Source of the DNA: Cunninghamella blakesleeana
Lineage: Eukaryota > Mucoromycota > Mucoromycetes > Mucorales > Cunninghamellaceae
Reading direction: 5' to 3'
NCBI GenBank assembly: GCA_017871115.1
Contig: JAFCIZ010000004.1
Span: forward strand, 906,501-970,500
DNA: 64,000 nucleotides
Below are positions 25,886 through 34,919 of this stretch, piece after piece (the stretch's first letter is position 1; the number at the start of each line of letters is the position of its first letter). A model generated the notes under the pieces. The model saw only the letters and a program-made list of their open reading frames with translations, did no database searches and was not told the origin of the DNA. A program made the position numbers and the translations under genes.

Positions 25886-26442
25886 TGAAAAATAAGTTAA
25901 AATTAAAAATAGGTAAAATAAATAGTTTTTATATATAAAAGAGAAAAACAAAATAATTAAGTGAAATTCCTTAGTTGGTTGTTTTTATTATAAATATAAG
26001 ATGAAGATTGTAATAATAATCTAATTCTGCTTTAGTATTTATATAAAATAATATTTCACTTTTCATATGATTAGTGATATTAATCAATATGATTTATAAC
26101 CCCATTATGACGATCTTTCATATATTTTATTATTACTATATGATGATCCATGATAACCGTCATTGGTTCTTTTATATATTAATGTAGTAATATAGTTAGA
26201 TTCAATATAGGGACTTTTAACATTCAGTTTATAAGGTTAAGTTTGACAGTTTAAAGATAATAATATATCTGAGTTAGATTTAACTCCTTATTTAGTATAG
26301 CTATCCATTTAAATAAAAGATTATATATTTTAATCTCAGTGCACTTGACGATCATTATCATTATTTTACTTTATACTATTTACTATTATATAATCATAGC
26401 ATTATATTTGTTTACTATAAGATAAAATAGCCTGATACGACA
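25886..26442 (-). repeat. Element 1 3' LTR
   Basis: 557 bp; plus-strand reading TGAAAAATAAG...GATACGACA. Matches 31565-32121 over its length. Identity suggests recent insertion. Confidence 0.95.
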
Positions 26443-26444
26443 TT

Positions 26445-26457
26445 ACCCCCTTCCAGT
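26445..26457 (-). promoter_or_regulatory. Element 1 3' polypurine tract
   Basis: Element-strand ACTGGAAGGGGGT, followed by AA and then the LTR TG. Primer site for plus-strand DNA synthesis in LTR retroelements. The same 13-mer recurs at 28291-28303. Confidence 0.8.
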
Positions 26458-26700
26458 CTGTTAGACGTCTCCAACAGAAAAGCAGGCTAGTCTGTATCTA
26501 GATATGTTTATATACACATATTTATTTATTTATAATAGTATTTATTAATCGCGATTTTTTGATAATGTCTTGTACATGTTGTTATTTTATAACATATTTT
26601 ATATATTAAATGTATCTTATTTGTATATACATACGATTATTTATTTATTTTTATTTTATTTTATTTTATTTTATTTTATTTTATTTTATTTTATTTTATT

Positions 26701-29700
26701 TTATAACTTTCTTCTTTTATTTCTTACAGTTTGTTTATGATCTAGATTAATTTCAGATTTTTTTCTCCAATAAGATATAATTGTATTGATATCATCAAAC
26801 TGTTTTTCTTTTTCCCATGTATCATCGTCAGCTTTATAGCTTTTCCAACGTACTCGGTATTCATAATCACCATCAGAAGTTAAACGATGATCAATTATTT
26901 TTTCTACTTCCCATCTTTGCTCATCAGCAAATTCTGGATCCTCGGATACACTTTTTAATAAGTTTGGAGGATATTTAGAAGGTAATGGTTTTCCTCTTTT
27001 ATCCATTAACTTATAGGCACCACCTTTATTCTTTTCAATAACAGTAAAGGGTCCTATATATTTAGGTTCTAGTTTTGAGGTTTTATAAGGGGTTATCATA
27101 CTAACTAGAGAACCTACTTTAAATTCTATTATTTTATTATTTTTATTAAATTTTTCTTGAGAAGCATTTCTTATTTCTTTTGTTCTTTTTATTATAGCAG
27201 GTAGGATAATGTTTGCCATATCATTTATTCTATTATGAACTTCTTTTATTCTTTCTATATGATTTTCATTAATTGAAATATCAGAATAATCTTTGAATTC
27301 ATTTAATTTTCTAGCAAACATTAATGCAAAAGGCGTAGAATTATGTAGTCTTACATATTTATTATTAATTTCTAACTGAGCACTTTTTACATAATAATCC
27401 CAATCTCTTGCTTTTCCGTTAATTTTCTTTTTTATTGTATTCATAGCGGTTTGAACTGTTTTTTCAGCTGCACCATTTGCTCTAGGATGATATGGTGATA
27501 CTAGTCTATGATCAATTTCAGTAATTTTACACATATCTTTTATTATTTCATTTACAAATTCTGTTCCATTATCAGATTGGATTATTTTTGGAAATCCAAA
27601 ATCACAAAAGATATTTACCAATGTTTCAGCAATAGTAAAAGATGTTTTATCAATTAAAGGTTTGAGTAAAACAAATTTAGTACAGATATCTACCATTACT
27701 AAAATATAATGATTACCTCTATGTGATTCATCTAATGGACCAGCTAAATCTATGGCCCAATGATCACACGGTAGATTAGCTGTTATAGATGCTAAAGGAT
27801 GGTAACCTTTCTTTGCAACATTATATTGCATACATTGATGACATTTTTTAATTAATTCAATTGCATCATTTTTTATATTAGGCCAATGCAATCCATCAGC
27901 ATGTATTGCTTTTTCTATTGCTTCGGCACCGAAGTGACCAAAAGCATGATGATTATTTAATATTTTTAATTTTTCGTCCTGATCTATAATTATTCTTTTA
28001 TTTAATTCTTCTGGTTGTTGAAGATGATTAATAGAATAAATAGCAGCACTTCTATGATATTTTCTAATAATATCATTTCTTTCTTTTTTATTATCTATTA
28101 TTATATAGTCATCAATAGTATTTTTATTTTTACTTTCATTATGGAATTCTTTTTCGGAACCAGATCCGTTGTGGCTGTGATTATTTTTGTTTTTGGAAGA
28201 ATAATTTTTCATTTTTTCTTCCTTTTCTTCTGATTTTTTATTTTCTATTTCTTTAATATTTTTAATTGTTTTTATTTTTTCTATGCCATCACCCCCTTCC
28301 AGTTCTTTTTCTACTGTAAAAAGACGAGATAAGGCATCTGGTAATATATTATTTAAACCAGGTATATGGGCAACAGTAAAGTTATATTGCAAAATAGTAT
28401 CCAGCCAGTTATTCATCATAGCGTTCATTATTTTTTGCGTATGTATGTAAGTTAGAGCTCTATGATCAGTATATAAAACGAAATGATTACCCCATAAGAA
28501 CTTATGATATTTATTTAAAGCAAATACAATTGCTAACAGTTCTCTTTTTGTTGTGGAATAATTTATTTCAGATTTAGATAACGAGCGCGCCATAAAACCA
28601 AGGTGTCTTATTTTATTATTATCATTCAATTGGAATAACACAGCACCTATACCCACGTTAGAAGCATCAGTAGCAACATAAAAAGGTTTATGCATTAACG
28701 GATACGAAATAACAGGTGTAAGGCTTATAACCTTTTTTAAAGTAATAAAGGCGTGTTCACACTGGTCATCCCATTTATTTTTTAATTCTTTAACTTTTCT
28801 TAATTTATCAAGTGGTTTTGTTAGTGTGGAAACTTTTGGAATATGTTCCCTAAAATAATTAATGACACCCAAGAATCGTTCAATATCGTTTCCTGTTTTA
28901 GGTTTTGGCCAATTTTCTACGTTTGTTAATTTTCTTTTATCCAAAGAAATACCTTTATCTGATACACAAAATCCAAGCAAATGGACGGATTGTTGTGCAA
29001 AATGGCATTTATTAGGATTTAACAACAAGTTGACTTCAGTTAATTTGTTTATTACTATTTTTACATGATCAGCATGTTCTTTTATATTTTTGGAAAATAC
29101 AACAATATCATCAATAAAGGATGTAGCAAAAGGCATGTCTTCCAATATTAATGCAGTCACCCTCTGGAATTTACTAGATAAAGGTTTTAATCCAAATGGA
29201 CAACCTCTAAACATGTATTGTATTCCTCTATGTGTGAAGGTGGTTTTATGTTGATCTTCAGGTGCAATCATAAATCTATGAAAAGCACTTTTTAAGTCAA
29301 GTGTTGTGAATACCGATGATCCTTGTAAAGTTAAATAAATCTCACTAATCAAAGGTAAAGGGTACTTATCATCTTGCAACAACTTATTTATGTGTCGTGG
29401 ATCAAGACAAGCTCGTTTTTTAGTTTTCTTTCCATTTTCATCTTTTTTTGGTGCAAGTGTAATTGGACTATTCCATTGATTATTTACACTAGCTTTAGTA
29501 ATGGTACCCTCTTTGAACCATGCTTCAACAGCTTCATCAACCAAATGCATATCAGCTTCAGCAATAGGATATTGGCGACGATAACATGATTCTTTAGGTG
29601 GTGTATCTAAATGTACAATTGATTCAGGTACTGTACAAAAAGCATCATTAGGAATGGATTGATTATTATTTATACTGGATTGAATATTATTTATGAATTG

Positions 29701-31521
29701 TTGTTGATCTTCTAACGATCCATAAGGACAATTATCAGGTTCAACTTCATCAATAATTTCTTCTACTTCCATTTGTTGGTGATCACCATGTGATACAGCC
29801 AATCCTTGTAAGTAGATTCCAAGTTTATTCATAATATCAGTTCCTATTACTATTTTATAATTCTCATCTTCAGGTAAGTCCATTATTTCAAAACAATGAT
29901 CAATATTGTACTTCCCATGTGTGAATGATAAGCTTTTAGTAACACCAATTCTTTTTATTATATTATTATTAGATGCTAAACTAATGATACCATCATTGAT
30001 TTTATTAAAAATAAAATTGTTTTTAAGGACAAAACTATTACTAATGCAACTGAAGTTACAACCAGTGTCTACAAGAGCAAATGTTTTGAAAGATCCTATA
30101 ATAACAGGTACAATGATAGAATCAGTATTTTTGTTTTTAAATTCATTTTCTTTTTCTTTTTGATTTAATTTTTTATTAATTAACTTACAGTTATCTAAAT
30201 CCATAGGATTTTTGATAAGTTCAGCTTCATTTTGTTTAGCATTTAGCTGTGCCATACGAAATTTGAATTCCTTCTTTGCTGCACGAAGTTCATAGCCCTT
30301 CGCACAACGATGACCAGGTATCCATTCATTATGACAATAATAACATTCATTGTTATTTTTATTAATTTTGTTTTTTATGTCCGAAGACTTATTAAACTTT
30401 TTATGTTTCTTATTTTCATAAGGTTTAGAATAACCTTTATTATATTTTTTATAGGATTTAGCACCAATGGTAGCAGCAGAAACACCTATATCCATCTTAT
30501 CAGGATTATATAGCAAAGCAGCAGTGTCCATTACAAATTTACAATTTAATGTAGGACGTACTTCAACAGCCATACCAGCATGGGTTTGTCTTATTTGCTG
30601 TGCTAAATAATAAAAATTTACGTCCATCTTTTGAAGAAGCATGAAACCAAATGCCATACTATCTTCAACACCTGCATTGATTCTTGTGACATTGAATTTT
30701 TCAATAAATTCTAATGGATTATCACCTTTCTTCAAGATCATGGCGTTTAATCTTTGCATGTACCATCCTTCACTACGATCACCAGCGTACTTCTTTTTTA
30801 TCATGGATCTAGCTTGTTCCCAAGAAAAATTCTTGTTCATCAAGTTAGCTTTAAACCATGATAACTTGTTTTCAGAATGTTGTATGGCACCAATATAGCA
30901 AGATTCCCATACATCATCAAGTTTCAATTTGTGCTGATAAAGTATCATTTCAAAATGGTCCAAAAATTTATCTATGGTTTCAAATATGGTACCATTATTT
31001 TTCTTGTCAGAATCATTGGAAAACTGCAATACAGGTAGGTTGTAAGGTAATTTGACTTTATATTCTTGTTTATTCTTTTGTTGAACATAAAAATCTAAAG
31101 TATCTTGTAGTGATTTAACACGATTCAAGGCATCACTTCTTGTTCTGTCATTTTGTTCTAGCTGTTCTCTTGTAGGATTATTCACCAAAAGTTGAAGATA
31201 TTCTTGATGGGCATCTTGAAGTTGATTTTCAGCAGCCACTAATGATTGCAAAGTAATATTAATCATCACTGATTTTGAAGTTCTATTTATTTGAACAGGA
31301 GAACCAGTAATAGCATCAACTGTATTATTCATCATCAGAGTATCTTGATTTTGGAAACTAATTGATAAACTATCTTGAACACCATTATCAATAGGATTGT
31401 TATTAGTAACTACATCGGCTAAGGTAAGATTTTGGAGGTTATCTTGTGTAGCCACAGTATTATCCATAGTATTTATTTGTGAAATAGCAGAATCAGTTGA
31501 ACTAGAGGTAAGAATAGACAT
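26701..31521 (-). CDS. Chromovirus Gag-Pol polyprotein
   Basis: Single ORF of 1606 aa, no frameshift between Gag and Pol. Gag spans about 1-390 and ends in a variant zinc knuckle CYYCHNEWIPGHRC (393-406), the spacing common in plant and fungal chromoviruses. Protease: ALVDTGCNFSCIS (about 483). Reverse transcriptase about 650-840: FTTLDLKSAFHRF, FGLKPLSSKFQR and the catalytic box FIDD (802-805). RNase H: VATDASNVGIGAVLF (about 910-1030). Integrase: HHCC finger HHAFGHFG...CHQCMQYN, then the DDE core with AIDLAGPL, IQSDNGTEF and ANGAAEKTVQ. A GPF-type segment (YIGPFTVIEKNKGG) precedes a C-terminal chromodomain, WEVEKIIDHRLTSDGDYEYR and VRWKSYKADDDTWE (about 1537-1580), which in this clade directs integration to modified chromatin. 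The ORF is intact and could be active. Confidence 0.95.
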   Translation of the reverse strand: MSILTSSSTDSAISQINTMDNTVATQDNLQNLTLADVVTNNNPIDNGVQDSLSISFQNQDTLMMNNTVDAITGSPVQINRTSKSVMINITLQSLVAAENQLQDAHQEYLQLLVNNPTREQLEQNDRTRSDALNRVKSLQDTLDFYVQQKNKQEYKVKLPYNLPVLQFSNDSDKKNNGTIFETIDKFLDHFEMILYQHKLKLDDVWESCYIGAIQHSENKLSWFKANLMNKNFSWEQARSMIKKKYAGDRSEGWYMQRLNAMILKKGDNPLEFIEKFNVTRINAGVEDSMAFGFMLLQKMDVNFYYLAQQIRQTHAGMAVEVRPTLNCKFVMDTAALLYNPDKMDIGVSAATIGAKSYKKYNKGYSKPYENKKHKKFNKSSDIKNKINKNNNECYYCHNEWIPGHRCAKGYELRAAKKEFKFRMAQLNAKQNEAELIKNPMDLDNCKLINKKLNQKEKENEFKNKNTDSIIVPVIIGSFKTFALVDTGCNFSCISNSFVLKNNFIFNKINDGIISLASNNNIIKRIGVTKSLSFTHGKYNIDHCFEIMDLPEDENYKIVIGTDIMNKLGIYLQGLAVSHGDHQQMEVEEIIDEVEPDNCPYGSLEDQQQFINNIQSSINNNQSIPNDAFCTVPESIVHLDTPPKESCYRRQYPIAEADMHLVDEAVEAWFKEGTITKASVNNQWNSPITLAPKKDENGKKTKKRACLDPRHINKLLQDDKYPLPLISEIYLTLQGSSVFTTLDLKSAFHRFMIAPEDQHKTTFTHRGIQYMFRGCPFGLKPLSSKFQRVTALILEDMPFATSFIDDIVVFSKNIKEHADHVKIVINKLTEVNLLLNPNKCHFAQQSVHLLGFCVSDKGISLDKRKLTNVENWPKPKTGNDIERFLGVINYFREHIPKVSTLTKPLDKLRKVKELKNKWDDQCEHAFITLKKVISLTPVISYPLMHKPFYVATDASNVGIGAVLFQLNDNNKIRHLGFMARSLSKSEINYSTTKRELLAIVFALNKYHKFLWGNHFVLYTDHRALTYIHTQKIMNAMMNNWLDTILQYNFTVAHIPGLNNILPDALSRLFTVEKELEGGDGIEKIKTIKNIKEIENKKSEEKEEKMKNYSSKNKNNHSHNGSGSEKEFHNESKNKNTIDDYIIIDNKKERNDIIRKYHRSAAIYSINHLQQPEELNKRIIIDQDEKLKILNNHHAFGHFGAEAIEKAIHADGLHWPNIKNDAIELIKKCHQCMQYNVAKKGYHPLASITANLPCDHWAIDLAGPLDESHRGNHYILVMVDICTKFVLLKPLIDKTSFTIAETLVNIFCDFGFPKIIQSDNGTEFVNEIIKDMCKITEIDHRLVSPYHPRANGAAEKTVQTAMNTIKKKINGKARDWDYYVKSAQLEINNKYVRLHNSTPFALMFARKLNEFKDYSDISINENHIERIKEVHNRINDMANIILPAIIKRTKEIRNASQEKFNKNNKIIEFKVGSLVSMITPYKTSKLEPKYIGPFTVIEKNKGGAYKLMDKRGKPLPSKYPPNLLKSVSEDPEFADEQRWEVEKIIDHRLTSDGDYEYRVRWKSYKADDDTWEKEKQFDDINTIISYWRKKSEINLDHKQTVRNKRRKL
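28291..28303 (-). promoter_or_regulatory. Possible central polypurine tract in element 1
   Basis: Element-strand ACTGGAAGGGGGT inside Pol (codons for LEGGDG, about residue 1074, between RNase H and integrase). It is identical over 13 nt to the 3' polypurine tract. HIV and Ty1 carry such internal copies; here it is inferred from identity only. Confidence 0.5.
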
Positions 31522-31564
31522 GATAGGTAAGGGTTTTTGTATGTGGAAGATTCACTTAAAAAAA

Positions 31565-32121
31565 TGAAAAATAAGTTAAAATTAAAAATAGGTAAAATAA
31601 ATAGTTTTTATATATAAAAGAGAAAAACAAAATAATTAAGTGAAATTCCTTAGTTGGTTGTTTTTATTATAAATATAAGATGAAGATTGTAATAATAATC
31701 TAATTCTGCTTTAGTATTTATATAAAATAATATTTCACTTTTCATATGATTAGTGATATTAATCAATATGATTTATAACCCCATTATGACGATCTTTCAT
31801 ATATTTTATTATTACTATATGATGATCCATGATAACCGTCATTGGTTCTTTTATATATTAATGTAGTAATATAGTTAGATTCAATATAGGGACTTTTAAC
31901 ATTCAGTTTATAAGGTTAAGTTTGACAGTTTAAAGATAATAATATATCTGAGTTAGATTTAACTCCTTATTTAGTATAGCTATCCATTTAAATAAAAGAT
32001 TATATATTTTAATCTCAGTGCACTTGACGATCATTATCATTATTTTACTTTATACTATTTACTATTATATAATCATAGCATTATATTTGTTTACTATAAG
32101 ATAAAATAGCCTGATACGACA
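31565..32121 (-). repeat. Element 1 5' LTR
   Basis: 557 bp, same ends as 25886-26442. Just inside it, TTCACTTAA (31551-31559, plus strand) is complementary to TTAAGTGAA (31636-31644) within the LTR, a possible self-priming arrangement in place of a tRNA primer site. Confidence 0.95.
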
Positions 32122-32742
32122 AGTACACTACAATTGCTAGACCTTACAAAGAAAACCATTTGGTTGTTAGCCATGTCAGGTTTCCTTAGACCATCCGATA
32201 TTGCACGAATTGATTTGGACCAAATTCGTTTCGGTAATCTTGATAGTATAACCTTGTTAATCGTAGCACCAAAAGAGAAAAGAGGAGGATCACATATTAC
32301 AAGAACAGTCAACATACAGCCCAATTCCGATCCACTTCTTTGCCCGGTAGCAGCCTTTAAGCAATACTATAATCTAATAAAAACAATACATTGTTATCAG
32401 CCACACCCTATTATCCCTGATAGCAATATTAATATGGTATTTCGCAGTTCAAGAAACATAAACCAAGCACTTACTGTTCAAAGAATTGCAAAACATATAA
32501 GTTTTTATATGTCTATGGTAACTCGTTCTAAGAATGCACCATTACCGAAGGCTCGTGCACTTGCATCTACATTAGCTGCACAAGCTGGTGTACCAATTGA
32601 TGACATTGTTGCTCATGGTAATTGGTCTTCAAAAGCTATATTCGAACAATTCTATAGAATTTCATCAGTAACAGCAACGAATTTTACGGATATAACTCTG
32701 AATAAACAACCATTATCACAAACGAAGTGTAATATTATGTAA
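32122..32742 (+). pseudogene. DIRS tyrosine recombinase, C-terminal catalytic part
   Basis: Open from the LTR junction (STLQLLDLTKKTIWLLAMSG) to the stop at 32742, about 206 aa. Contains the first catalytic Arg in SGFLRPSDIARID, GVPIDDIVAHGNWSSKAIFE and the nucleophilic Tyr in FEQFYR, as in phage-integrase-type recombinases of DIRS elements. The His of the usual HxxR box is not obvious (PKARALAST). The N-terminal part has been lost with the rest of the DIRS interior. The 3' end of the gene overlaps the internal complementary region. Confidence 0.85.
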
Positions 32743-32798
32743 TACGAATACTTTATGAAGTATTTAACATATTACACGAGTAAGTGATAATGGTTGTT
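32704..32798 (+). repeat. DIRS internal complementary region
   Basis: Left half (AAACGAAGTGTAAT, 32720-32733) is the reverse complement of the outer left end. Right half (from ATTATGTAATACG, 32734, to GGTTGTT) is the reverse complement of the outer right end 33001-33066. This head-to-head copy of both termini is the template used to complete the ends of circular DIRS intermediates. Confidence 0.88.
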
Positions 32799-32859
32799 CC
32801 CGCCCTCCCTCCGCATTCTTTGTAACTTATTATTAAACTTACGTATTCTACAAAAAGAA

Positions 32860-33016
32860 GATAAAAAAAAAAAAAAAAAAAAAAAAAAGGAAAAATTTTA
32901 CTTCCTTTTAAACTTTTAAATATTTTAAAACTCAGTTTTATATAAAAAAATTTTAATTTAACTAAGTAGTATTTCGTAATAAATAAAGAAAAGAATTGAT
33001 AAACAACCATTATCAC
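32860..33016 (-). repeat. DIRS right inverted terminal repeat
   Basis: Inverted copy of 24445-24610, including the poly-A run at about 32864-32888. The outer extension to 33066 pairs with the internal complementary region. Confidence 0.9.
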
Positions 33017-33066
33017 TTACTCGTGTAATATGTTAAATACTTCATAAAGTATTCGTATTACATAAT

Positions 33067-33099
33067 ATTTTATTACTTTGTCTATATAATTGTTGATCT
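33067..33099 (+). repeat. LTR family R, copy 2: segment 2 of 4
   Basis: ATTTTATTACTTTGTCTA through GTTGATCT continues the R LTR after the DIRS insertion (compare 23615-23650). The last four bases ATCT are the target duplication of the next insertion. Confidence 0.8.
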
Positions 33100-33849
33100 T
33101 GTCGTCCAAGCGGATGATGTTGGCGGTGATTAAATTATTTTTTTTTTTCACAACCAAAGTTCTACAACCAAAGTTCTACAACCAAAGTTCTACAACCAAA
33201 GTTCTACAACCTAATTCCTACAACCAAATTCCTACAACTTAATTCCTACAACCAAAGTTCTACAACCAAATTCCTACAACCTTTTTCCTCTTTCTCTCCC
33301 TAAAAAATTTATTTTTTGTTTTAATATAAATAGGAAAGAATATTTCTCTTTCTCTTTTGTTTTTTTTCTTTGTCAAATATAAACATAATATTTTTAAATA
33401 ATACTTTATATAATAAATATTTTATTTGTCCAAACCAATTTTTTTATTTTATTTTAACTTTATACTAATTTCTTGATTGAAATCATTTTTATTACTATAA
33501 CAAATATATTTTATTTCTTAAGTGAAATCTCTTTTTATTTATATACAACATATATAAACTTTTATATTTTATTTTTAATTTTATTATTACTTTATTTGAT
33601 TATTACTCTTTTTATATAATAATCTACTCTCTGACTTTTAAATTCATTTGCATATACTTTTGAATTTTTTTTGAATATTTTTATTTTATTTTATCTTTTT
33701 AATTTTTTTACTTTTATATTATATTAAGTCGTTCTACTTATAAAACAAGAACTGGTGCTCACTGGAAACTCTTATTTATAATTAATATAAATACAAACTC
33801 TCTTATTTTATTTTAACAAAAATAACTCTTACCAAAAACACACACAACA
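33100..33849 (+). repeat. Solo LTR related to element 2
   Basis: 750 bp, starts TGTCGTCCAAGCGG, ends AAACACACACAACA, flanked by ATCT on both sides (33096-33099 and 33850-33853). Its 3' half closely matches the 766-bp LTR of element 2; the 5' part differs and holds its own tandem repeats. Confidence 0.88.
33152..33283 (+). repeat. Tandem 15-16-mers in the solo LTR
   Basis: About eight units of ACAACCAAAGTTCTAC and variants (ACAACCAAATTCCTAC) in the 5' part of the LTR, in the same relative place as the 14-mers of the element 2 LTR. Confidence 0.85.
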
Positions 33850-34008
33850 ATCTTTATCCAATTATATAATTTATTTTATTTTATTTTATTATTTTAATTT
33901 TATTTTAAATTATCAATCTAAACTAAGTTGTATCTACTTATAAAACAAGATACTGGTGCTCACTGACAACTAAACTAAACTATAAAACTATCTACTTTCC
34001 AAAACTAT
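33850..34008 (+). repeat. LTR family R, copy 2: segment 3 of 4
   Basis: ATCTTTATCCAATTATATAA through CCAAAACTAT continues the R LTR. The last four bases CTAT are duplicated at 42762-42765 around element 2; copy 1 of R shows the uninterrupted sequence at about 23790-23815. Confidence 0.8.
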
Positions 34009-34774
34009 TGTCGCGCAGGATAATGATCCTACCGGTGTTTAAAAAAATTTTTTAACTTTTGTTTTAATTGGTCAAGCTCACATCCACAACCGCACATCCA
34101 CAGACGCACATCCACAACCGCACATCCACAGACGCACATCCACAGACGCACATCCACAGACGCACATCCACAGATGTACATCCACAACCGCACATCCTTG
34201 ACCGTATGACTTCTTTCTCTCTCTCTCAAAAATAAATTTTGTTTTAATATAAATAGGAAAGAATATTTCTCTTTCTCTTTTGTTTTTTTTTTTTCTTTGT
34301 CAAATATAAATGTCAAATTTTTAAATAATATTTTATATAATAAATATTTTATTTGTCCAAACTAATTTTTATTTTTATTTTATTTTAATTTTATATTAAT
34401 TTCTTAATTGAAATCATTTTTATTACTATAACAAGTATATTTTATTTCTTAAGTGAAATCTCTTTTTATTTATATACAACATATATAAACTTTTATATAT
34501 TATTTTATTATTACTTTATTTGATTATTACCCTTTTTATATAATAATCTACTCTCTGACTTTTAAATTCATTTGCATATACTTTTGAATTTTTTTAAATA
34601 TTTTATTTTATTTTATCTTTTTATTTTTTTTTTACTTTTATATTATATTAAGTCGTTCTACTTATAAAACAAGAACTGGTGCTCACTGGAATTATCTTAT
34701 TTATAGTTAATATAAATACAAACTCTCTTATTTTATTTTAACAAAAATAACTCTTACCAAAAACACACACAACA
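34009..34774 (+). repeat. Element 2 5' LTR
   Basis: 766 bp, from TGTCGCGCAGGATAATG to AAACACACACAACA. Contains 14-mer tandem repeats near the 5' end, and near the 3' end a 13-nt copy of the primer-site sequence TGGTGCTCACTGG. Confidence 0.95.
34077..34200 (+). repeat. 14-mer tandem repeat in U3 of element 2 LTR
   Basis: About eight to nine units alternating CACATCCACAACCG and CACATCCACAGACG, repeated identically at 42064-42187. Position in the presumed U3 suggests clustered binding sites; the minus-strand Cys-rich ORF across it is an artefact of the repeat. Confidence 0.85.
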
Positions 34775-34778
34775 TATT

Positions 34779-34796
34779 TGGTGCTCACTGGCGGGG
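34779..34796 (+). promoter_or_regulatory. Element 2 putative primer-binding site
   Basis: TGGTGCTCACTGGCGGGG, starting 4 nt after the 5' LTR. Begins TGG as expected for pairing to the CCA end of a tRNA; the tRNA species was not identified. Confidence 0.6.
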
Positions 34797-34816
34797 AAAC
34801 TTCAAAAAACTACAGG

Positions 34817-34822
34817 GTAAAC
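34817..34822 (+). promoter_or_regulatory. Possible splice donor in element 2 leader
   Basis: CAGG followed by GTAAAC between the primer site and the Gag start. It matches the donor consensus of host genes in this window. Could feed subgenomic RNAs for the downstream ORFs; untested. Confidence 0.35.
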
Positions 34823-34919
34823 TTTAAAAACTACTAAGGAAAATTTCAAAACTATTACATTCTGCAAGTACACTCTTTGAAGTTTATTCATTTTAAAACT
34901 GAAGATTATCAACCATAAA

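Larger units (their letters stand above)
25886..32121 (-). mobile_element. Ty3-type chromovirus, full length (element 1)
   Basis: 6236 bp, element on the minus strand, with two 557-bp LTRs that look identical by eye, TG..CA ends and one uninterrupted Gag-Pol ORF. The polypurine tract GGAAGGGGG lies next to the 3' LTR. No tRNA-type primer site (TGG...) follows the 5' LTR. Flanks differ (AGGTC left, AGTAC right), so there is no target duplication: the left flank is Tc1 transposase and the right flank DIRS recombinase. Confidence 0.93.
24431..33066 (+). mobile_element. DIRS-type retroelement, internally deleted and interrupted
   Basis: Bounded by ATTACACTTCG on the left and ATTACATAAT on the right. 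It has inverted terminal repeats (24445-24610 and 32860-33016), a gag-like ORF at the left, a tyrosine recombinase fragment at the right and an internal complementary region (32704-32798) that mirrors both outer ends. This layout is specific to DIRS elements, which integrate with a tyrosine recombinase. The reverse transcriptase/RNase H/methyltransferase part is missing: Tc1 and chromovirus sequence occupies 25372-32121. ATT sits at both the left end of the element and the right flank, as expected for recombinase-mediated insertion without a staggered duplication. The insertion splits LTR R copy 2. Confidence 0.85.

Noticed and set aside
34077..34200. Regular short repeats suggestive of a CRISPR-like array
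   Set aside because: Units are contiguous 14-mers without unique spacers, inside an LTR of a eukaryotic element.
34029..34316. Minus-strand Cys/Trp-rich ORF (CGCASVDVRLWMC repeats), also at 42016-42303
   Set aside because: It is a translation of the 14-mer tandem repeat in the LTR; no independent gene evidence.
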